A DNA stretch of 12,807 bases from Streptomyces sp. NRRL WC-3549 (GCF_000721935.1 NZ_KL585393.1:25305-38111), one strand, 5' to 3'. Counted from the stretch's first letter, positions 1-5,317 are shown. Made by a program: numbers and translations. Notes: generated by a model from the sequence alone, not told the origin.

Positions 1-43
1 AGCCGGTGCCGGAGCCGAGAAGCAGACGAAGCAGCACCACACG

Positions 44-88
44 ATGTGGGCCTTCCGTGGGCCTGAACCCTGGAGTGATCCAGCCTGA
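44..88 (+). CDS. wblC/whiB7 leader peptide (uORF, 14 aa)
   Basis: A short open reading frame begins with ATG at 44 and ends with TGA at 86-88. It encodes MWAFRGPEPWSDPA, with Trp at codons 2 and 10. It lies just upstream of a strong intrinsic terminator (112-155) and about 170 bases before the wblC start. Leaders of whiB7/wblC genes in actinobacteria are known to carry a translated uORF whose stalled or absent translation, under ribosome-targeting antibiotics, changes terminator formation; the arrangement here matches. No strong ribosome site is visible before the ATG, and the transcription start is probably just outside or at the left edge of the window. The exact start codon is inferred, not proven. 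Confidence 0.6.
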   Translation: MWAFRGPEPWSDPA

Positions 89-99
89 TCAAGATCAGG
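70..99 (+). promoter_or_regulatory. Leader hairpins overlapping the uORF 3' end
   Basis: Two small perfect hairpins follow each other. CTGGA (70-74) pairs with TCCAG (79-83) across GTGA. CCTGAT (84-89) pairs with ATCAGG (94-99) across CAAG, and this second stem contains the uORF stop codon. A ribosome reaching the stop would melt both. In addition 59-67 (GGGCCTGAA) can pair with 108-116 (TTCAGGGCC) with one mismatch, which would take away the 5' arm of the downstream terminator. These structures are read directly from the bases; their role in attenuation is inferred. Confidence 0.5.
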
Positions 100-111
100 T
101 CGGCGCCTTCA

Positions 112-155
112 GGGCCGCGGAACCCCACTCGGGATCCGCGGCCCTTTTGTTTTGT
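112..155 (+). terminator. Intrinsic terminator (attenuator) upstream of wblC
   Basis: GGGCCGCGGA at 112-121 and TCCGCGGCCC at 135-144 form a perfect 10-bp stem, extended inside the loop by CCC/GGG (123-125 with 131-133). TTTTGTTTTGT follows at 145-155. This is a canonical rho-independent terminator, with a U-tract that is rare in such GC-rich DNA. It sits between the uORF and wblC, so as drawn it would abort the wblC transcript. It is best read as the attenuator rather than the end of an upstream gene, although it could also terminate a gene to the left. Confidence 0.85.
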
Positions 156-216
156 CCGAACGGATGAGACGAGACGAAGGAGCCTCGGGACAGCAGGACC
201 TGGTATCAGCCGCCAA

Positions 217-232
217 CCGGCCAACAGGCCGG
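217..232 (+). promoter_or_regulatory. Hairpin just upstream of the wblC ribosome site
   Basis: CCGGCC (217-222) and GGCCGG (227-232) form a perfect 6-bp stem with an AACA tetraloop, a short distance before the probable Shine-Dalgarno (GAGGA near 245) and the GTG start at 259. It could affect mRNA stability or translation of wblC. No function is demonstrated. Confidence 0.35.
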
Positions 233-258
233 CACGACCAGACGAGGACAACGACACC

Positions 259-636
259 GTGCCCACCGAGACGCACGCCCCGTCCGTACCGCCTTCCGAC
301 ACGATCTCCCCGCCCGGCTCCACGGAGGACTCCACCTTGCTTCCCCTCACCGCGCTCACCGCGCTCACCGCGCTCGACGACGCCATCGAGAACCTCGGCG
401 TCCCCGTCCCCTGCCGCGCCTACGACCCGGAGGTCTTCTTCGCCGAGTCGCCGGCCGACGTGGAGTACGCCAAGTCGCTCTGCCGGACCTGCCCCCTCGT
501 CGAGGCCTGCCTTGCGGGCGCCAAGGAGCGGCGTGAGCCGTGGGGCGTCTGGGGCGGCGAGCTCTTCGTCCAGGGCGTCGTCGTCGCCCGCAAGCGGCCG
601 CGTGGCCGCCCTCGCAAGAACCCGGTCGCAGCGTGA
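259..636 (+). CDS. wblC: WhiB7/WblC transcriptional regulator, Fe-S, AT-hook
   Basis: This 125-residue WhiB-family protein has four cysteines for a 4Fe-4S cluster: C52, then C75-x2-C78-x5-C84. It has the Wbl turn EPWGVWGG (93-100) and a C-terminal AT-hook RGRPRK (115-120), which is the hallmark of WhiB7/WblC. In the family the protein binds the primary sigma factor region 4 and AT-rich DNA upstream of -35 to activate intrinsic multidrug-resistance genes, and it autoregulates in response to translation inhibitors. The start is GTG at 259 with GAGGA about ten bases upstream. The variable N-terminus includes TALTALTAL, encoded by three exact copies of a 9-bp unit (349-375). Expression is probably controlled by the leader attenuator at 44-155. 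The reading frame is intact with all key residues, so identification is firm. Confidence 0.95.
   Translation: MPTETHAPSVPPSDTISPPGSTEDSTLLPLTALTALTALDDAIENLGVPVPCRAYDPEVFFAESPADVEYAKSLCRTCPLVEACLAGAKERREPWGVWGGELFVQGVVVARKRPRGRPRKNPVAA
349..375 (+). repeat. Three 9-bp tandem repeats inside wblC
   Basis: ACCGCGCTC is repeated exactly three times (349-357, 358-366, 367-375). It encodes TAL-TAL-TAL in the non-conserved N-terminus of WblC. Slippage would change length in steps of three residues without a frameshift. Confidence 0.85.
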
Positions 637-728
637 TCACCGGCCTGGACGTCATGCCCCCCACAGCTGTGAAGCGCCTCGGAACGATCGACCGTCCCCA
701 GACTCATGACCCCCGAAATCGAGCACTC

Positions 729-992
729 ATGACCACGCCCACGAGGGAGCCCGTCGGCTCCGCGACCCCGGACGTCACCATCATCGGCGCGAACGACTCG
801 CGTCAGAACAGGACCCGCGAAATGCAACTCATCCCAGAAGCCCTGGCACGTGCGCATATGCACGACCGCCGGAGGGAGGCCGAGGCGGACCGTCAGGCCG
901 TGCGCCTGGTGGCGGCCCGGCGGATGCAGCGCCGGGCGGAGCGCGCTTCGATGCGCGCCCGTCGCGCGCTCGCCATGGCGGTCATGCACTGA
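729..992 (+). CDS. Small basic hypothetical protein, 87 aa
   Basis: I do not recognise a characterised family. From ATG at 729 the product is 87 residues. The first ~30 are polar and probably disordered. The rest (about 34-87) is Ala/Arg/Met-rich and predicted helical, strongly basic and without cysteines, resembling small uncharacterised Streptomyces proteins. The start is uncertain. Codons 729-821 have almost uniformly G/C third positions, which supports translation from 729, but no good ribosome site precedes it. ATG at 822 has AGGA eight bases upstream and would give a 56-residue helical protein (MQLIPEALARAHMHD...). It lies 92 bp downstream of wblC and could be cotranscribed with it. It is followed by two strong hairpins. 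No function is assigned. Confidence 0.6.
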   Translation: MTTPTREPVGSATPDVTIIGANDSRQNRTREMQLIPEALARAHMHDRRREAEADRQAVRLVAARRMQRRAERASMRARRALAMAVMH

Positions 993-1035
993 GGCCCCAC
1001 CGGTACCGGAATCGCCGCCGGTGCCCGTAACACCC

Positions 1036-1066
1036 GTCCACGGGGCGACCGCTCCGCCCCGTGGAC
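1036..1066 (+). terminator. Strong hairpin, 12-bp stem
   Basis: GTCCACGGGGCG (1036-1047) pairs perfectly with CGCCCCGTGGAC (1055-1066) across a 7-base loop. No T-tract follows. It lies 43 bases after the stop of the small basic protein and is a likely U-less actinobacterial terminator, the first of two in a row. Confidence 0.65.
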
Positions 1067-1077
1067 ACCCACCCCTC

Positions 1078-1120
1078 CTGCGGGGCCGGACCGTCGGACA
1101 CCGACGGACCGGCCCCGCAG
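1078..1120 (+). terminator. Very strong hairpin, 12+7-bp stem
   Basis: CTGCGGGGCCGG (1078-1089) pairs with CCGGCCCCGCAG (1109-1120). After one A-A mismatch, CCGTCGG (1091-1097) pairs with CCGACGG (1101-1107) across an ACA loop. The near-perfect 43-base palindrome lacks a U-tract but has a very stable stem. With the hairpin at 1036-1066 it should insulate the zinc-ribbon gene from wblC transcription. Confidence 0.7.
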
Positions 1121-1195
1121 CGTGTTGTGCGATGAGCCGTGCCGGCCGTGCCGTGCGGTATCCCGTCCGGCCGTGCCACTTCGGGGTGGCGGGGC

Positions 1196-1201
1196 TATCG
1201 T
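1196..1201 (+). promoter_or_regulatory. Candidate -10 for a leaderless transcript
   Basis: TATCGT fits the TAnnnT pattern of actinobacterial -10 elements. It ends seven bases before the GTG at 1209, which has no convincing ribosome site. Transcription could start at the GTG itself. No clear -35 is seen. Confidence 0.35.
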
Positions 1202-1208
1202 CGCCAGG

Positions 1209-1412
1209 GTGGACGAGAAGACGAGTCACCCCACCGGCTCGGACGGCGAACGCCCGGTGTGTGTCCACTGCGGCAGAACAGCCGAGGGCGGCACCGTGCC
1301 GGCGACCTGGGTCTGCTCCGTCGAGGACGGTCGGCGCCAGTACGTCTGCGAGGCCTGCGCCCGCACCCACATCAGGGCGATCGAAGGCCGGCTCGACTCC
1401 GAGTGGTGGTGA
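1209..1412 (+). CDS. Small zinc-ribbon-like protein, 67 aa
   Basis: The 67-residue product has two CxxC knuckles, C18-V-H-C21 and C47-E-A-C50, about 25 residues apart, plus an extra C36. This is the spacing of a small zinc ribbon/rubredoxin-like knuckle. The C-terminus (IRAIEGRLDSEWW) ends with two tryptophans and looks conserved rather than random. The GTG start at 1209 is chosen because the longer upstream reading runs into the strong hairpin region and because a -10-like TATCGT lies seven bases upstream, suggesting leaderless translation. I do not know its function; a nucleic-acid-binding or protein-interaction zinc module is possible. It is convergent with the ABC1 kinase gene. Confidence 0.7.
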   Translation: MDEKTSHPTGSDGERPVCVHCGRTAEGGTVPATWVCSVEDGRRQYVCEACARTHIRAIEGRLDSEWW

Positions 1413-1429
1413 CATCCCGGATCGGCATA

Positions 1430-1490
1430 GACCGGACCGGACCGAACAGGTACGGACCAGGCCGGACCAGCCAAGACGGAACCGGACCGG
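1430..1490. repeat. GGACCG/GGACCAG-rich spacer
   Basis: This noncoding stretch downstream of the zinc-ribbon gene is built from GGACC units. ACCGGACCGG occurs at 1431-1440 and again at 1481-1490, exactly 50 bp apart, and GGACCAG occurs at 1454-1460 and 1464-1470. It is degenerate, has no CRISPR-like spacing and encodes nothing obvious. The rest of 1413-1531 is C-rich with no other feature seen. Confidence 0.5.
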
Positions 1491-1531
1491 CCCAGCCCGC
1501 TCCCATCCCTCCCCGGCCTCCCGCCTTCCTG

Positions 1532-1588
1532 TTCCGACCTCTCTGCCGTACGGCCGAAGGGACCGGGCCTGTGGCAGAGGGGCCGGAA
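1532..1588. terminator. Inverted repeat between convergent genes
   Basis: TTCCGACCTCTCTGCC (1532-1547) pairs with GGCAGAGGGGCCGGAA (1573-1588), with one mismatch and one G-T wobble, around a 25-base loop. It lies between the ends of two convergent genes (1412 on + and 1610 on -), where a bidirectional terminator is expected. The long loop makes it weaker than the others in the window. Confidence 0.5.
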
Positions 1589-1609
1589 GGGGCATGACGC
1601 CGAGTGAGC

Positions 1610-3232
1610 TCAGGCCTCCACCACTGTGTTCTGCCCGTTCCCCGTGTCCTCCTTCACGGCAGCACCCTGATCCGGCATCGCACCCTGATCCGGCACCGTT
1701 CCCTCCTCGGCCACCATGTCTTCCTCGGCCACCGCTCCCTCCTCGGCCACGATGTCTTCCTCGGCCACCGTGTCCTCCTCGGGCTCGGAATCGCCGTCGA
1801 GGGCGAAGCCCGGCAGCCAGGACTCCAGCTCGTCCCGGAGCCGCACGGTCGCACCCAGCTGGCACAGGACGCCGATCGTGCTCAGCGTGACGCGGTGTAT
1901 GAGCAGGTAGGAGGGAGGCAGATTCAGCTGCTTGCCCAGCTGGTGGGCGGGTGAGCGGGGATCGGCGATCCGGGCGGCCTGGGCGCGCAGCCAGGAGCGG
2001 GTGAAGGTGAACTCCTCCACCTGCGCGGGTTCGATGATCGGAAGCAGGTAGTCGAGCACGGCATCCGGGTCGAGCTCGATCGAGTCCTTGACGAAGCCTT
2101 CCGCACGGAGCGTCTCGTAGACCGTCTCGGCCTCACCGCCCAGCGTCATCCGCAGCGCGTCACCGATGATGCGGGGCAGTCCGTCCGGCAGCCGGTCCAC
2201 GGTGCCGAAGTCCAGTACGCCCAGCCGCCATTCACCCGGATCCCCGGTGTCCTCGGAGAGCTCCGGCTCCACGGGCACCCCGGCGGCGGTGTCCTCCGGG
2301 CGTCCCACGTCGGTGCCGGCTGCGGTCCCGTCGTCCACCACCGCCTGCGGGACCGTTGGCGGGATCAGCCGGAAGTTACCCGGGTGCGGATCGGCGTGGA
2401 GCAGGCCGGTGCGAGCCGGACCGGAGAAGAGGAAGCGCGCCAGCAACTGGCCTGCCCGGTCCCGTTGCTCGGGCGTGCCGGTGGCGATCACCTCCGACAG
2501 AGGTGTCCCCTCGATCCACTCCGTCACCAGGACCTGCTCGGACCGGTGGACCACCCCCGGGATCACCACATCGGGGTCGTCCGCGAACTCCGCCGCGTGT
2601 TCCTGCTGCGCCTGTGCCTCCAGGCCGTAGTCCAGCTCCTCGGAGACCCGGTCGCGCAACTCCGTGATGAGCGGCTTGATGTCCATTCCGGGGATCAGCG
2701 GCCCGAACAGCTTGGCGAAGCGGCCGAGTTGGGTCAGGTCCGAGAGCAGTGCCTCGCCCGCCCCCGGATACTGCACCTTCACGGCCACCCGGAGCCCGTC
2801 GTGCCACACCGCGCGGTGGACCTGGCCGATCGACGCGGCGGCGGCCGGCTGGTCCTCGAATTCGAGGAAGAGGTCCCTCCAGTGCTCCCCGAGCTGCTCC
2901 GCCAGCACCCCGTGCACGGTGCGGGTGGGCATCGGAGGTGCGGCCTCCTGCAGTTTGGTCAGCGCCGCACGGTAGGGGCCGGCGACGTCCTCGGGCAGGG
3001 CGGACTCGAAGACGGACAGAGCCTGTCCGAGCTTCATCGCGCCCCCTTTCAACTCACCCAGCACCTTGAAGAGTTGCTCCGCGGTGCGCTGTTGGACCTC
3101 GCGGGCCACGATCTCCGCGGACCGCCCGCCGATCCTTTTGCCCAGGCCCCAGGTGGCACGGCCGGCGAACCCGATCGGCAGCGCGGCCAGCTTCGCGGTG
3201 CGGGTGACCGCCTTGCGGGGAAGATCAGACAT
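1610..3232 (-). CDS. ABC1/UbiB-like atypical protein kinase
   Basis: The 540-residue protein belongs to the ABC1/ADCK/UbiB family. Visible motifs are KxGQ (K67-Q70), the Ala-rich nucleotide loop AAAASIGQ (130-137), the ATP lysine in VAVK (K152), acidic EELDY near 198-202, the catalytic loop HADPHPGN (279-286) and DFG (341-343). Family members are ATPases/kinases tied to quinone or lipid metabolism. Two oddities: about 45 low-complexity residues (290-334) separate the catalytic loop from DFG, where related proteins have only a few, and an acidic C-terminal tail carries seven hexapeptide repeats (485-526). ATG at 3232 is chosen because TGGAGGGG lies about six bases upstream. An alternative GTG at 3301 overlaps the ThiF-like stop by four bases and would add 23 unconserved residues. 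It is probably cotranscribed with the upstream ThiF-like gene. I recall an ABC1 gene beside whiB7 in M. tuberculosis (Rv3197). Confidence 0.92.
   Translation of the reverse strand: MSDLPRKAVTRTAKLAALPIGFAGRATWGLGKRIGGRSAEIVAREVQQRTAEQLFKVLGELKGGAMKLGQALSVFESALPEDVAGPYRAALTKLQEAAPPMPTRTVHGVLAEQLGEHWRDLFLEFEDQPAAAASIGQVHRAVWHDGLRVAVKVQYPGAGEALLSDLTQLGRFAKLFGPLIPGMDIKPLITELRDRVSEELDYGLEAQAQQEHAAEFADDPDVVIPGVVHRSEQVLVTEWIEGTPLSEVIATGTPEQRDRAGQLLARFLFSGPARTGLLHADPHPGNFRLIPPTVPQAVVDDGTAAGTDVGRPEDTAAGVPVEPELSEDTGDPGEWRLGVLDFGTVDRLPDGLPRIIGDALRMTLGGEAETVYETLRAEGFVKDSIELDPDAVLDYLLPIIEPAQVEEFTFTRSWLRAQAARIADPRSPAHQLGKQLNLPPSYLLIHRVTLSTIGVLCQLGATVRLRDELESWLPGFALDGDSEPEEDTVAEEDIVAEEGAVAEEDMVAEEGTVPDQGAMPDQGAAVKEDTGNGQNTVVEA
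1655..1780 (-). repeat. 18-bp tandem repeats coding for an acidic hexapeptide tail
   Basis: Seven consecutive six-residue units (EEDTVA, EEDIVA, EEGAVA, EEDMVA, EEGTVP, DQGAMP, DQGAAV) end the ABC1-like protein. The first five share EE(D/G)xV(A/P); the last two are diverged. The 18-bp period is visible as repeated CTCGGCCAC blocks on the + strand. The tail lies outside the kinase fold. Confidence 0.8.
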
Positions 3233-3297
3233 GTGCCCCTCCAGTTCACAGACTGCCGTGCCGTGTGGGTACTCCGGCCCTGCTCCACCGGCAGCGG

Positions 3298-4479
3298 TCA
3301 CCCGGCCATTGTGTCCTGAGCCGGCCCGGACGCGGAGGTGAGCTCCCCCTCAGTCCGCCCGGCGGCCCCGCAGTCGCAGTCGGTATGCGGCCCGAGCCGG
3401 TCCGAGCGCCAGTCCAGCAGCGGCAGGGCGGCCTCCCACCGGGCGCCCGTGCTGGCGGGAAGCTCGCCGTCGAGGAACGACAGCGCGTGTGCCGCCGCCA
3501 GCCCGGCCACCGCCGTCGCCAGCCCCAAGTCGCAGGCGGGTACCGTGGTCCGGCGTCCCGACCTCCACTGCGCGAGCATGCGGGGCCACTGGGGGTCCCG
3601 CTCGGCCCGGTGCAGGGCCAGGCACCCCGCGCATCCGGTGCCGCCGGGAAGCACCAGCGGGCCGACCACCCCGGTGGCCTCGATCACTCCCGCGTAGAGA
3701 TGGGGCGTGCCGGAGACGATCCAGGGCGCCGCCGCGTCCGGGTCGGGGACATACGCCGAGAGGCCGTCCCGGGGCGCCACCACGACGAGGGAGAGCGCCG
3801 GATCGCCTCCCACGGACATCCGGGCCGACTCGGGCGTCCGGGCCGGCTCGGGCGTCCGGGCCGGCGCGGGTGTCCGGGCCGCACCGGCGACCGCGGACCG
3901 GCGGACCAGCTGCCGCGCCGCGGTGTCCCTCCGCTCCCCGACCGCCGCGGCCGGGAGTCCGCCCGGCGCCACGTCCCACGGCTCGGTGCGGCCGCCGTCG
4001 AGCACATCGACCTGGCCCACCCCGGAAGCGGAGAGCACCGCCGCGATCGCCGCCCCCACGCGGCCGGCTCCCCTCACCTGGACCCGCATCCCCCGCCGGG
4101 CCGCCAGTCTGCGCAGCCCGCTTCCGGGCGCGGGGTGGACGACCGAGAGGGACGCCGCGTCGGGGCGCTGCCTGTCCAGGGCCTCGGCCCGCTGCCGTAA
4201 CGCCTCGGCCTCCGGGCCGCCCGCCTTGGGGTCGTCGAGCAGGCCCGCCGCCGTCAGCCGCGCCACCAGCACGTCCACGTGGCGGTCGGACAGGTCCAGT
4301 GCTCTGGCCTCTTCCCGCAGCATGGACAGCCCCCGCGAGCCGTCGAGCAGTTCGAGAAAACTTCCGGTGGCGATGTCCATCGGCCCCAGCGTCACGGCGT
4401 GCGCGGGAGTCACCCCGAATTGGACGGTGTTCCGTCCACGCCAGGCCCTGCGCAGTGCGGGCTTCAACATCGGATGCAT
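3298..4479 (-). CDS. E1/ThiF-like adenylyltransferase-type protein
   Basis: The 393-residue product has a Rossmann nucleotide site VRGAGRVG (135-142) followed by VDVLDGG (157-163), as in ThiF/MoeB/E1 enzymes. It has two cysteine pairs, C283-x2-C286 and C368-x-C370, that probably bind structural zinc. The first ~130 residues resemble the winged-helix leader-binding part of the E1-like proteins of thiazole/oxazole-modified peptide clusters. No precursor peptide, YcaO or ubiquitin-like protein is visible here, so its substrate is unknown. Residues 201-220 are a tandem ARTPxP repeat, probably a disordered linker. ATG at 4479 has GGGGAGAAG as ribosome site; a second ATG three codons in is possible. 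The ABC1 gene follows after 65 bp on the same strand. The family call is firm, the function is not. Confidence 0.85.
   Translation of the reverse strand: MHPMLKPALRRAWRGRNTVQFGVTPAHAVTLGPMDIATGSFLELLDGSRGLSMLREEARALDLSDRHVDVLVARLTAAGLLDDPKAGGPEAEALRQRAEALDRQRPDAASLSVVHPAPGSGLRRLAARRGMRVQVRGAGRVGAAIAAVLSASGVGQVDVLDGGRTEPWDVAPGGLPAAAVGERRDTAARQLVRRSAVAGAARTPAPARTPEPARTPESARMSVGGDPALSLVVVAPRDGLSAYVPDPDAAAPWIVSGTPHLYAGVIEATGVVGPLVLPGGTGCAGCLALHRAERDPQWPRMLAQWRSGRRTTVPACDLGLATAVAGLAAAHALSFLDGELPASTGARWEAALPLLDWRSDRLGPHTDCDCGAAGRTEGELTSASGPAQDTMAG
3820..3879 (-). repeat. 18-bp tandem repeat inside the ThiF-like gene
   Basis: Three 18-bp units plus two residues encode ARTPAP-ARTPEP-ARTPES-AR (residues 201-220). 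The unit is proline-rich, in frame and sits after the nucleotide-binding part of the E1-like domain. Copy number could vary by slippage without a frameshift. Confidence 0.8.
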
Positions 4480-4544
4480 GGCTTCTCCCCGGTCGGTGTT
4501 CAGGTCCGTCGTCAGAATGCAACGCGGGGGAGATGCGCGCCGAA

Positions 4545-4550
4545 AGTTAT
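4545..4550 (-). promoter_or_regulatory. Candidate -10 of the ThiF-ABC1 operon
   Basis: On the - strand this reads TAACTT, matching TAnnnT, about 66 bases before the ATG at 4479. It overlaps the DnaA-box-like TTATCCACA (4547-4555). No good -35 at 16-18 bases is seen, so this is tentative. Confidence 0.25.
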
Positions 4551-4555
4551 CCACA
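4547..4555 (+). promoter_or_regulatory. DnaA-box-like 9-mer TTATCCACA
   Basis: TTATCCACA is identical to the classical consensus DnaA box and fits the relaxed Streptomyces form. It lies in the divergent intergenic region, in one copy only, and is one of the few A/T-rich words in this region. It is not an origin: no cluster of boxes or dnaA/dnaN genes is present. A role in DnaA-dependent regulation or chance are both possible. Confidence 0.4.
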
Positions 4556-4579
4556 GCGCGGGGCATTAGTCGTTCAAAT

Positions 4580-4606
4580 GGTGCGCACCAAGAAGTGGAT
4601 CTTCTT
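4580..4606. promoter_or_regulatory. Adjacent palindromes in the divergent promoter region
   Basis: GGTGCGCACC (4580-4589) is a perfect 10-bp palindrome. It is directly followed by AAGAAG-TGGAT-CTTCTT (4590-4606), a 6-bp inverted repeat with a 5-base centre. Both are noncoding, between the divergent ThiF-like and metallopeptidase genes, where an operator for one or both could lie. No regulator is identified. Confidence 0.4.
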
Positions 4607-4646
4607 CGACCGTAAGCGGGGCGGGACTTCCCGTGCCGGCAGAGGG

Positions 4647-4652
4647 TAACGT
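4647..4652 (+). promoter_or_regulatory. Candidate -10 of a leaderless metallopeptidase transcript
   Basis: TAACGT fits TAnnnT and ends six bases before the GTG at 4659. No ribosome site precedes that GTG, as expected for a leaderless mRNA. A -35 candidate near 4624-4630 (GGACTTC) is weak. Confidence 0.45.
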
Positions 4653-4658
4653 CGGGGC

Positions 4659-5282
4659 GTGCCCGCCGACTCCTCATTCGGCCCCGCCGGGGAGACCCCC
4701 GCGCGCAGCGCCGGACGCCCATCACGCAGCGCGGCAGCCCATCGGCCTCATGCGTCGCTGACGAGCGCGGTGGAAGTCCGCCGGAGCACCCGGCGCAGCC
4801 GCACGGTCTCCGCGTACCGCGAGGGCGACCGGGTCATCGTGCTCGTCCCCGCCAGGATGTCCGAGGCCGAGGAGCAGCGGTGGGTCGGGGTGATGCTCGA
4901 CAAGATCGCCGCTCAGGAGAGCAAGAAGGTGATCGGTGACAGCGAGCTCGCGGAGCGCGCCGAGCGGTTGTCCGGCCAGTACTTCGGCGGCAGGGCGCGG
5001 CCCGCTTCGGTGCGCTGGGTCACCAACCAGAACACCCGCTGGGGATCCTGCACCCCGGCCGAGGGCAGCATCCGGCTCTCCCACCGGCTCCAGGGCATGC
5101 CGGAGTACGTCGTCGACTACGTCCTCCTCCACGAACTGGCCCATCTCCTGGTCCCCGGTCACGGACCGCGTTTCTGGCGCCTGCTGGAGGCGTACCCCCG
5201 TACCGACAGGGCCCGTGGCTACCTCGAAGGAGTCGTGGCGGCCGAGCGGTTGCCCCACCTGCCCGCCGCCCGGGAGAAGTGA
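4659..5282 (+). CDS. YgjP/SprT-like zinc metallopeptidase
   Basis: The 207-residue protein has the gluzincin motif HELAH (158-162), with a third ligand H168 in GHGPRFW, preceded by RWGSC (127-131). This combination is typical of the YgjP/WLM (DUF45) metallopeptidase family. In the family H158 and H162 bind zinc with E159 as general base. No signal peptide or membrane span is visible, so it is probably cytosolic. Substrates of the family are mostly unknown, with relatives acting in protein-DNA crosslink or SUMO-linked repair in eukaryotes. The first ~40 residues are Arg/Ser/Ala-rich and could be mis-assigned. The GTG start at 4659 is supported by a -10-like TAACGT six bases upstream. The gene is divergent from the ThiF-like gene and 109 bp upstream of terD. 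Confidence 0.88.
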   Translation: MPADSSFGPAGETPARSAGRPSRSAAAHRPHASLTSAVEVRRSTRRSRTVSAYREGDRVIVLVPARMSEAEEQRWVGVMLDKIAAQESKKVIGDSELAERAERLSGQYFGGRARPASVRWVTNQNTRWGSCTPAEGSIRLSHRLQGMPEYVVDYVLLHELAHLLVPGHGPRFWRLLEAYPRTDRARGYLEGVVAAERLPHLPAAREK

Positions 5283-5295
5283 CACATTCGGCGGT

Positions 5296-5316
5296 TCTGT
5301 ACCGGGTCTGTACCGG
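5296..5316 (+). repeat. Tandem 11-bp direct repeat upstream of the terD -35
   Basis: TCTGTACCGG occurs at 5296-5305 and exactly again at 5307-5316, a period of 11 bp or one helical turn. The second copy ends one base before the candidate -35 TTGGCC (5318-5323). Direct repeats of this spacing next to a -35 are typical of activator sites such as those of OmpR/SARP-type regulators. The repeat is seen; the role is inferred. Confidence 0.55.
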
Positions 5317-5317
5317 C

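Noticed and set aside
152..709. 185-codon open frame overlapping wblC
   Set aside because: Ser/Arg/Pro-rich composition from reading wblC out of frame, and its start lies within the terminator U-tract.
1430..1490. GGACC repeats as a CRISPR or iteron array
   Set aside because: Units are short, irregularly spaced and degenerate with no spacers; no cas or rep genes nearby.
420..1865. 481-codon open frame on the - strand
   Set aside because: It runs antisense across wblC, the hairpins and the zinc-ribbon gene, is Arg/Gly-rich and has no recognisable domain; it is a GC-rich shadow frame.
3233..3301. Upstream GTG (3301) as the ABC1 start
   Set aside because: It would add 23 residues unlike ABC1 N-termini, while a strong GGAGGGG ribosome site precedes the ATG at 3232; kept as an alternative only.
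4547..4555. Replication origin at the DnaA-box-like site
   Set aside because: Only one box, no AT-rich unwinding region and no dnaA/dnaN neighbours.
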